A stretch of 5,532 nt of DNA from Sulfurimonas sp. (GTDB lineage Bacteria > Campylobacterota > Campylobacteria > Campylobacterales > Sulfurimonadaceae). The translations under genes and the position numbers were made by a program. Shown here one piece after another: positions 1 through 4,887 of this stretch. The notes beneath the pieces are model-generated. The model was not told the DNA's origin. It was given only the letters and a program-made list of their open reading frames with translations, and did no database searches. How positions within the stretch are numbered: position 1 is the first letter of the stretch; each line of letters begins with the position of its first letter. The stretch spans positions 1-5,532 of the forward strand of contig JAFLJZ010000133.1 of assembly GCA_022712775.1 (NCBI GenBank). The letters run 5' to 3'.

Positions 1-1310
1 GACAGTCACCTTTTACTAATATTACAATCGATTGGAATGTACCAAATGACCTCAAAGATCAAATACCAACGTGTAAACAAAATCATCTTTTTAAAGATAT
101 TAAAGATACTCATCTGTTTTCCGAAGCAGTAAAGAGGGGTGCCTCCCTCGAGAGTATGACTTATAAACACTTTCAAGAAGAGATGAACATGATAAACAAA
201 GCTTATTATGAAGTAATGACAGAAGGTGATAAAACTGGACAGCCGTTTACATTTCCTATACCGACCGTAAATATAACAGAAGATTTCGATTGGTATGGTG
301 AAAATACAGATTTACTTTTTGAAAATACAGCCAAAATTGGCTCTTCATATTTTCAAAATTTCATAGGTAGCCAATATAAAAAGGATTCAAATGGAAAACT
401 TATTCCTAATGAAGAAGCATATAAGCCAGGACATGTAAGAAGTATGTGTTGTAGGCTACAACTTGATTTAAGAGAATTACTTAAACGAGGTGGTGGCCTT
501 TTTGGTAGTGCTGAGATGACAGGGAGCATCGGTGTTGTCACTTTAAATATGGCAAGGCTTGGATTTTTACATAAGGGCAATAAAGAGGCTTTATTTCTTA
601 GAATCGATCAACTTATGAATCACTCCTATTCAACTTTGGAGAAAAAAAGAGTTTTCATTCAAGAATTATACGATAGAGGATTATTTCCTTATACACAAAG
701 ATATTTACCAGGATTTAAAAATCATTTTTCTACCATTGGAGTAAATGGGATGAATGAAATGATGCTAAACTTTAGTGATGGTGATTTTGATATTAGCTCT
801 ACTAAAGGAATTGAATTCGCAACTGAAATACTCAATCATATGAGAGATAAAATGGTCGAGTTTCAAGAAAAAAGTGGCAATCTTTACAATCTAGAAGCGA
901 CTCCCGCCGAGGGGACAACATATAGATTCGCAAAAGAAGATAAAAAAAGATATGGCGAAAAAATTATTCAAGCTGGAATGGATGATAATATCTACTATAC
1001 AAATTCTTCACAGATTGCAGTTGATTTGACAGATGATCCTTTTGAAGCACTCACACTTCAAGATGATTTACAAACAAAGTATACAGGAGGAACAGTACTG
1101 CATTTATATATGAAAGAAAAAGTTAGTTCAACGGAGGCTTGCAGAAAGCTAGTTAAAAATGTAATCTCAAATTTTAGACTTCCATACATCACTATTACAC
1201 CTCTATTTTCAGTTTGTCCAAAACATGGATATTTATCTGGTGAACATGAGTATTGTCCAAAATGCGATGAAGAGTTAATACATGAATTTAAAGAGGAGAA
1301 AGTGTCATGA
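1..1310 (+). CDS. nrdD: Anaerobic (class III) ribonucleoside-triphosphate reductase, large chain, 5'-truncated by window edge
   Basis: This enzyme reduces ribonucleotides to deoxyribonucleotides without oxygen, using a glycyl radical, in the cytoplasm. The frame is open from base 3 (QSPFTNITIDW), so the ATG at 156 is internal and the true start lies upstream; 435 residues are visible. Family landmarks in order are QSPFTNITIDW at the left edge, a Cys pair in RSMCCRL (codons at 447-452, the region expected to hold the active-site Cys), TGSIGVVTLNMARLG, FSTIGVNGMNEMMLNF, YYTNSSQIAVD, LQTKYTGGTVLHLYM and a zinc site CPKHGYLSGEHEYCPKC (Cys codons at 1215, 1254 and 1263, with a His at 1224 that could be the fourth ligand). 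Family members normally continue past this site into the RVxGY glycyl-radical motif. Here the frame stops at 1308-1310 after LIHEFKEEKVS, and the motif is on the next ORF, which overlaps by ATGA. The identification is secure; that the split is functional is inferred. Confidence 0.95.
   Translation, partial: QSPFTNITIDWNVPNDLKDQIPTCKQNHLFKDIKDTHLFSEAVKRGASLESMTYKHFQEEMNMINKAYYEVMTEGDKTGQPFTFPIPTVNITEDFDWYGENTDLLFENTAKIGSSYFQNFIGSQYKKDSNGKLIPNEEAYKPGHVRSMCCRLQLDLRELLKRGGGLFGSAEMTGSIGVVTLNMARLGFLHKGNKEALFLRIDQLMNHSYSTLEKKRVFIQELYDRGLFPYTQRYLPGFKNHFSTIGVNGMNEMMLNFSDGDFDISSTKGIEFATEILNHMRDKMVEFQEKSGNLYNLEATPAEGTTYRFAKEDKKRYGEKIIQAGMDDNIYYTNSSQIAVDLTDDPFEALTLQDDLQTKYTGGTVLHLYMKEKVSSTEACRKLVKNVISNFRLPYITITPLFSVCPKHGYLSGEHEYCPKCDEELIHEFKEEKVS
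1293..1298 (+). promoter_or_regulatory. Shine-Dalgarno for the glycyl-radical ORF
   Basis: GAGGAG lies inside the last codons of the nrdD large chain, 8 bases before the ATG at 1307. It is a strong match to the anti-Shine-Dalgarno sequence. Together with the ATGA stop/start overlap it supports independent or coupled initiation of the small ORF, rather than a chance frameshift in one long gene. Confidence 0.7.
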
Positions 1311-1459
1311 GTAAAGAAGAATTTTTAAGTAGGTTCAATGACAAAAGACAAAAGTGTATTGTATATACTAGGGTTATGGGTTATCACAGACCTGTAGAGA
1401 GTTTCAACATAGGAAAAACTGGTGAACATAAACAAAGAAAACAGTTTATTCAACACTAA
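1307..1459 (+). CDS. nrdD: Stand-alone glycyl-radical domain of anaerobic ribonucleotide reductase (split NrdD C-terminus)
   Basis: This 50-residue ORF starts at the ATG overlapping the stop of the nrdD large chain (ATGA) and ends with TAA at 1457-1459. Its core, YTRVMGYHRPVESFNIGK (residues 20-37), is the C-terminal glycyl-radical motif of class III reductases. The expected radical residue is Gly25 (codon 1379-1381) in RVMGY, followed by the conserved HRPV..FN.GK.GEH pattern. The first 16 residues (MSKEEFLSRFNDKRQK) are charged and could act as a linker or docking segment. Known family behaviour is that NrdG abstracts a hydrogen from this Gly, and the radical then passes to an active-site Cys in the large chain. 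The separate reading frame implies a two-chain enzyme, loosely like GrcA (YfiD) supplying a glycyl-radical domain to pyruvate formate-lyase. Alternatives are a recent frameshift or sequencing error in a once-continuous nrdD; the start codon and ribosome site argue against these. Confidence 0.87.
   Translation: MSKEEFLSRFNDKRQKCIVYTRVMGYHRPVESFNIGKTGEHKQRKQFIQH
1411..1414 (+). promoter_or_regulatory. Shine-Dalgarno setting the GTG start of nrdG
   Basis: AGGA followed by an A-run sits 7 bases before GTG 1422, inside the codons for the conserved Ile35-Gly36-Lys37 of the glycyl-radical ORF. No other ATG, GTG or TTG occurs in the nrdG frame between here and the conserved IYDLTKFTHLDF segment, so this site decides the nrdG start. 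Confidence 0.6.
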
Positions 1460-2123
1460 GAGTATATACGATTTAACAAAATTTACACATCTCGATTTTC
1501 AAAATCATCTCTCATGCATTATTTGGTTTAGTGGATGTAATATGAGATGTGACTACTGCTATAACAAGACGATAGTGTTTTCAAAAAACAATCACTACTC
1601 TTTTAATGATATTTTAGACTTCTTAAAAACAAGAGTTGGTTTACTCGAAGCAGTGGTATTATCTGGTGGTGAAGCTACAACTCATAATCTAGTAGAATTT
1701 TGCCAAGAGATAAAAAAACTTGGATTTTTAATCAAACTAGATACAAATGGGGTAAATTATAATGCGATTAAAGAGTTATTAGAGTGTAACTTACTAGATT
1801 TTATAGCCCTTGATTATAAAGCACCAAAAGATAAATTTTTCACAATCACTCACTTAAATAAATATGATGAGTTTTCAAAAACACTTCAGTTGCTTATAGC
1901 AAGTGATATAAATTTTGAGGTAAGAACAACCTTGCATAATGATTTACTCAATGTGAATGATATTAACTCCATCATTGATGATCTTGTTCAAAGAGGCTAT
2001 AAAAAAAATTACTATCTGCAAAAGTTTTTAGATACAGGAAAAAATATTGCAAACCTATCCTCTGCAACAAACTCCTTTGATGCATCCAAGCTATCTCAAG
2101 ACTTAAAGATAGTTTGGAGATAA
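1422..2123 (+). CDS. nrdG: Anaerobic ribonucleotide reductase activating protein (radical SAM), NrdG
   Basis: NrdG is an iron-sulfur radical SAM enzyme that cleaves S-adenosylmethionine and installs the glycyl radical on its reductase partner. The 233-residue product has the N-terminal signature IYDLTKFTHLDF (15-26) and the cluster motif C39xxxC43xxC46 in GCNMRCDYCYN. It also has the SAM-binding motif GGEAT (82-86), then KLDTNG (105-110) and DFIALDYKAP (126-135). Its length is within the range of short NrdG-type activases. It starts at GTG, which is the only usable start before the conserved core, with AGGA 7 bases upstream. The first 38 bases overlap the 3' end of the glycyl-radical ORF, so translation of the two is probably coupled. 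The end converges on the response-regulator gene with one base between stop codons. Position directly after split nrdD makes NrdG far more likely than a PflA or QueE-type radical SAM protein. Confidence 0.92.
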   Translation: MNINKENSLFNTKSIYDLTKFTHLDFQNHLSCIIWFSGCNMRCDYCYNKTIVFSKNNHYSFNDILDFLKTRVGLLEAVVLSGGEATTHNLVEFCQEIKKLGFLIKLDTNGVNYNAIKELLECNLLDFIALDYKAPKDKFFTITHLNKYDEFSKTLQLLIASDINFEVRTTLHNDLLNVNDINSIIDDLVQRGYKKNYYLQKFLDTGKNIANLSSATNSFDASKLSQDLKIVWR

Positions 2124-2124
2124 A

Positions 2125-2802
2125 TCAAGTTATCTGATAACCTTGTCCTTTCATATTTACAATTAAACTTTTTGAAGTTTTAGCTCTTAACCTACGTACA
2201 AAAGTTCTCACTCTCTCATCGCTTATAACTTGATTCTCCCATAAACTACTTTTTATCACTTCAACATCAACTGTTTTTTTATCCTCTTGGTAGTTTTTTA
2301 AAAGTAACTGTATAAATCTATTTTCATTCTTTGTCAGTGAGATAAATCTAGAATTTTTATATAAACTTTTTCTCGTTAAATTATACGAGAATCCATTACT
2401 TAACTCTAGCAACTTAGTTCCTATTTTTTTTGCTATACCCTCTATATATTCTAATAATTCATCAGGGTCAAATGGTTTTATAAAGTATTTAACTACTCCT
2501 ACATCTATAGCATCTAAAAATTTATCTGTTTCACTAAAAGCACTTAAAATGATTATAGGTATTTCAGGGTAATTTCTTTTAATCTCTTTTGCCATTTTCA
2601 AACCACTCATTATTGGCATAGAAATATCTGTTATAACAATATCTGGACTAATTTTTAAAAAAATTTCTAAACCATCTTTTCCATTATCTGCTAAAGTAAA
2701 ACTATGAAAATTATCACCAATAGCATTTTTTAACAGCCTTGCTAATTTTTCTTCATCTTCAACAAGTAAAATTTTTAGTCCCTTTAAAATTTTATTACGC
2801 AT
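2125..2802 (-). CDS. OmpR/PhoB-like response regulator
   Basis: This is a cytoplasmic transcription factor of 225 residues, probably controlled by phosphorylation from the kinase encoded just upstream. The receiver domain spans about residues 8-125, with acidic residues E15 and D16, phospho-acceptor D59 in VITDISMP, the switch Ser S87 (IIILSAF) and the conserved Lys K109 in IKPF. The C-terminal part (about 133-225) matches a winged-helix DNA-binding domain: LTKNENRFIQLLLKN, then the recognition-helix region SDERVRTFVRRLRAK and the terminal wing MKGQGYQIT. All expected key residues are present. Its ATG lies within the last codons of the kinase gene (ATGCGTAA, an 8-base overlap), preceded by a purine-rich GGAAGAGAA. 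This indicates one operon and translational coupling. The target genes cannot be told from the sequence. Confidence 0.93.
   Translation of the reverse strand: MRNKILKGLKILLVEDEEKLARLLKNAIGDNFHSFTLADNGKDGLEIFLKISPDIVITDISMPIMSGLKMAKEIKRNYPEIPIIILSAFSETDKFLDAIDVGVVKYFIKPFDPDELLEYIEGIAKKIGTKLLELSNGFSYNLTRKSLYKNSRFISLTKNENRFIQLLLKNYQEDKKTVDVEVIKSSLWENQVISDERVRTFVRRLRAKTSKSLIVNMKGQGYQIT
2126..2145 (+). terminator. Weak hairpin at the convergent gene ends
   Basis: CAAGTTAT and ATAACCTTG can pair around a CTG loop, with one bulged C, giving about 8 base pairs just past the nrdG stop. The following bases on the + strand are only modestly T-rich (TCCTTT). The hairpin lies inside the last codons of the opposing response-regulator gene. 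It could be a poor terminator for nrdG, or simply coding sequence. Confidence 0.22.
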
Positions 2803-4006
2803 GGTTCTCTTCCAATGGAATCTTGATTGTGAAAGTTGTTATACTTTTTTTAGATTTTACATTGAGAGAGGCATTTAAACCTTTTTCACAAATCATTTTT
2901 GACATAAAAAGACCAAGTCCTGTCCCTTGGCTTTTATGTTTTGTTGTGTAATAAGGTTCGTAAATTTTATCTATATTTTTTTCCTTTATTCCGCCTGCAT
3001 TATCTTGAAACTCAATAATTACAAATTTTTTACTTTTAACAACTTTTATATTTATCTCTCGCAATAAAATACTATTGTAAATAAAAGCATCAATGGAATT
3101 TTTTATTAAATTTATTATCACTTGATTAAACTCATTTGTTACGCCAAAAATAGTTACATCTTTAAATTCTGTTTTCACATTTATCATCTCTTTTGTAATT
3201 ACTCTTTGTAAGATTTTAAGCGATTCATTGATACTATCAGTAATTTGAAAATAAGACTTGTTTTTATTTGGTTTAAAAAAGTTTGTAAAATCATCTATAG
3301 TATTTGACATATTTTGTATGATATTTTTACTATTACTATAAAGTTTTTTTACCTCATCCTCATCTTTGTTTATCGCAGCTTTTTTAATACTAAAAATAGT
3401 TAAATTTAACTCTGTAAGAGGTTGTCTCCATTGATGCGCAATATTTGCTAACATCTCACCTAAACTTGCAAGTCTCGCTTGAGAAAACATCACTTTTTGT
3501 TTGCTTTCATTTTTTAAAATTTCATCTTCGATTCTAAGTTCTAAAGTAGCATTTAACTCTTTAAGCTCTGAAGTTTTCTCTTGCACTCTTTTTTCTAAAG
3601 TTATATTTAACTCTTGAAGTTCTTTCTCTTTTTTTTCTAATTTTTCTTTGTAAAGCATCTCATTTGTAACATCATATCTAATAGCTATAAACTCAACGAT
3701 CTCTTCTTTTTCGTCTAAAATAGGGATTATTGTTGTGTTGACATAAAAAGATTTTCCATCTTTTTTACGATTTTTTACATTACTTTTATAAATTTGTTTG
3801 TTGTTGATGGTATCCCAGAGAGTTTTAAATTTTGAAGCAGGAATATCTGGATCTCTTACAATATTATGATTTTGTCCAATTAATTCATCTTTTGTATAAC
3901 CCGATATTTTACAAAACTCATCATTGACAAAAGTAATAATCCCATTTGTATCTGTTTTAGAGATAATGTTACTTGTTTCTATTGCTTCTTTAAATTGCTT
4001 TAGCAT
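2795..4006 (-). CDS. Soluble PAS-domain sensor histidine kinase
   Basis: This 403-residue kinase has no hydrophobic stretch that would span a membrane, so it should sense a cytoplasmic signal. An N-terminal PAS domain (about 10-115) carries ITFVNDEFCKISGYT, NHNIVRDPDIP, VKNRKKDGK and FIAIRYDVT, a pattern close to the PAS domain of the aerotaxis receptor Aer. A charged coiled coil (about 116-172) contains two copies of an 18-residue unit. The dimerisation/phospho-acceptor helix has H191 in LANIAHQWRQPL. The ATPase domain shows the N-box NLIKNSIDA (N299, N303), G1 D335NAGG, YEPYYTTK and G2 GTGLGL (361-366). The start is the first ATG after an in-frame stop at 4016-4018, with a weak GAGAA upstream. 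The gene overlaps the response regulator by 8 bases, so the two are almost certainly partners. The ligand or cofactor is unknown. Confidence 0.95.
   Translation of the reverse strand: MLKQFKEAIETSNIISKTDTNGIITFVNDEFCKISGYTKDELIGQNHNIVRDPDIPASKFKTLWDTINNKQIYKSNVKNRKKDGKSFYVNTTIIPILDEKEEIVEFIAIRYDVTNEMLYKEKLEKKEKELQELNITLEKRVQEKTSELKELNATLELRIEDEILKNESKQKVMFSQARLASLGEMLANIAHQWRQPLTELNLTIFSIKKAAINKDEDEVKKLYSNSKNIIQNMSNTIDDFTNFFKPNKNKSYFQITDSINESLKILQRVITKEMINVKTEFKDVTIFGVTNEFNQVIINLIKNSIDAFIYNSILLREINIKVVKSKKFVIIEFQDNAGGIKEKNIDKIYEPYYTTKHKSQGTGLGLFMSKMICEKGLNASLNVKSKKSITTFTIKIPLEENHA
3512..3619 (-). repeat. Two 18-residue coiled-coil units within the kinase
   Basis: Residues 130-147 (LQELNITLEKRVQEKTSE) and 148-165 (LKELNATLELRIEDEILK) of the kinase line up without gaps, sharing the pattern L-x-ELN-x-TLE-x-R. 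They form the signalling helix between the PAS domain and the phospho-acceptor helix. An internal tandem duplication is the simplest reading, though convergence on a coiled-coil pattern is possible. Confidence 0.6.
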
Positions 4007-4018
4007 TATATATTCTCA

Positions 4019-4054
4019 ATTAAACTAGTATGTTTAATAATAGCGAAATATTTC
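4019..4054. promoter_or_regulatory. Two palindromes upstream of the kinase gene
   Basis: The 51-base gap between the kinase start and the end of the next gene holds ATTAAAC-6-GTTTAAT (4019-4038) and a perfect 10-base palindrome GAAATATTTC (4045-4054). Between and across them lies TATTAT on the - strand (4037-4042), a possible -10 element for the kinase operon. An operator is plausible, but such palindromes arise easily in AT-rich DNA and no -35 match is seen. Confidence 0.3.
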
Positions 4055-4057
4055 TTA

Positions 4058-4402
4058 CTAATCCCATAAAACGCTCACTCCATACTCCTCATTTAAGATG
4101 ATATGCTTGTTATAATAAACTTTCTTTCCATACTTTTTACTCAAAAGTTCCACCTCTATAGAATCATTACCTAAGAGTTCTCTTACCTCTTGATATTTCA
4201 ACCATTTTCCATATTTTGCTAAAGAATTTTGCCAGATTCTAAACTCACATGTAGATTTATCGGTAAGCTCAAACATCTCTCCATCCTCTGTTTTCCAGTT
4301 TGCGTTTGAACAGGCGTAGAGTTTCACTTTCTTGCCACTAACTTCTTTATCTCGCACCTCTATTTGACCGTCATCACAATATGGGCATTTTCCTAAAATC
4401 AT
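4058..4402 (-). CDS. Small zinc-ribbon protein resembling the C-terminal end of type IA topoisomerases
   Basis: This 114-residue protein cannot be named with certainty. The N-terminal part has four cysteines, C6 and C9 (CPYC), C31 (YACSN) and C52 (STCEFRIW), arranged like the C4 zinc-ribbon modules at the C-terminus of type IA topoisomerases. The second half (about 61-114), with LAKYGKWLKYQEVRELL, SKKYGKKVYYNK and a closing IILNEEYGVSVLWD, resembles the 'GK-L...LL...SKKGK-F...L' repeat that follows such ribbons. No topoisomerase catalytic domain is present, so a free-standing nucleic-acid-binding protein is inferred. The ATG at 4400-4402 is preceded by AGGAG (4409-4413) at 6-base spacing, a strong start. 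It lies 51 bases upstream of the kinase gene on the same strand and may be co-transcribed, although palindromes in the gap could mark a separate promoter. Confidence 0.8.
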   Translation of the reverse strand: MILGKCPYCDDGQIEVRDKEVSGKKVKLYACSNANWKTEDGEMFELTDKSTCEFRIWQNSLAKYGKWLKYQEVRELLGNDSIEVELLSKKYGKKVYYNKHIILNEEYGVSVLWD

Positions 4403-4641
4403 TTTAAACTCCTAAAAAGCTAAAGGATTAATTACTTTCAATATCTGTTTTCATTTTCAGAGCTCTCTTAAGCGACACTATGTGTGTTATGTGATTCATT
4501 TAACAATTAACACTCATTTATGATAGTTAAGTAGCTATATTCTAAATAACGCACACTATTTATTTAAGAATAGTAGTTGATTTTTAAGTAAAGAGCTAAA
4601 TACTTTGCAGTTTGTCATATTTTCAATGTAATATTTGTTTT

Positions 4642-4671
4642 TAACATATATTATGAGTGTATGTTATTTTT
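4642..4671 (+). terminator. Hairpin followed by a T-run inside the intergenic region
   Basis: TAACATA (4642-4648) and TATGTTA (4660-4666) are perfect inverted repeats. With G-U pairs the RNA stem could extend inward to a 3-base loop. TTTTT follows at 4667-4671, only on the + strand side. The stem is AT-rich and thus weak. No + strand gene precedes it nearby, so its role is unclear. Confidence 0.3.
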
Positions 4672-4692
4672 CATATTTAAGACTATTGTGTA

Positions 4693-4698
4693 TATAAT
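4693..4698 (+). promoter_or_regulatory. TATAAT box, possible distal promoter
   Basis: A perfect TATAAT preceded by TGTGTA and T-rich DNA would suit a Campylobacterota sigma-70 promoter, where the -35 element is often poorly conserved. It lies about 190 bases before the metallo-hydrolase start, so it would imply a long leader or a separate small transcript. Confidence 0.3.
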
Positions 4699-4858
4699 GT
4701 GTTTGAATAAGTAGTTGTGTGCAGGTTGTCAAGACGAAAAAATAGCTACAAAATGAGACACATAGTACTAAATTTGTAAAGTAAATAGTGTTTTGCTTAA
4801 CAAATCGGCTTCTCAACTGAATATAGAGGTAAAGGTTTATTCTTTTACTGTTTAAAAT

Positions 4859-4864
4859 TATAAA
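4859..4864 (+). promoter_or_regulatory. TATAAA box, possible proximal promoter of the metallo-hydrolase gene
   Basis: TATAAA sits 23 bases before the ATG, with TTTATT at a 17-base spacing upstream (4836-4841). A transcript starting about 7 bases downstream would have a short leader that includes the TAAGG ribosome site. The match is only moderate in very AT-rich DNA. Confidence 0.3.
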
Positions 4865-4876
4865 CTTACTCAATGA

Positions 4877-4881
4877 TAAGG
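4877..4881 (+). promoter_or_regulatory. Shine-Dalgarno choosing the metallo-hydrolase start
   Basis: TAAGG lies 6 bases before ATG 4888. An in-frame ATG at 4873 is also available but has no purine-rich site upstream and would place TAAGG inside the gene, so 4888 is preferred. Confidence 0.55.
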
Positions 4882-4887
4882 CTAAAA

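Larger units (their letters stand above)
4403..4887. other. Long AT-rich divergent intergenic region without a convincing gene
   Basis: These 485 bases separate the divergent zinc-ribbon and metallo-hydrolase genes. No frame shows plausible protein composition together with a ribosome site. It holds the ribosome site of the - strand gene, several short inverted repeats (for example TGTGTGTTAT 4481-4490 against ATAACGCACA 4546-4555, and ACTATT 4555-4560 against AATAGT 4569-4574) and a terminator-like hairpin at 4642-4671. It also has an imperfect direct repeat (GAATAGTAGTTG at 4568, GAATAAGTAGTTG at 4705) and TATAAT-like boxes. It may contain promoters for both genes, a small RNA or a decayed gene. 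Confidence 0.6.

Noticed and set aside
156..158. ATG at 156 as the start of nrdD
   Set aside because: The same frame is open back to base 3 and encodes conserved NrdD sequence (QSPFTNITIDW), so this Met is internal.
353..580. A 75-codon open frame on the - strand
   Set aside because: It lies wholly within the strongly recognised nrdD coding sequence and is a shadow frame.
2739..2951. A 70-codon open frame on the + strand
   Set aside because: It is antisense to the junction of the kinase and response-regulator genes, both well supported, and has no family resemblance.
4850..4865. GTTTA...TAAAC inverted repeat near the metallo-hydrolase promoter, possibly related to the ATTAAAC/GTTTAAT palindrome at 4019-4038
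   Set aside because: The half-sites are in the opposite order, only 5 bases long, and expected by chance in such AT-rich sequence.
4664..4873. A 69-codon open frame on the - strand in the intergenic region
   Set aside because: Its composition is aromatic- and Cys-rich as expected from random AT-rich DNA, it has no convincing ribosome site, and it matches no recognised motif. It was left out of the gene list.
4873..4875. ATG at 4873 as the start of the metallo-hydrolase
   Set aside because: There is no ribosome site upstream, whereas TAAGG is well placed for ATG 4888, where the conserved fold begins.
4403..4887. A remnant of an insertion sequence or genomic island edge
   Set aside because: No transposase fragments, target-site duplication or matched terminal repeats could be found; the short repeats present are too weak.
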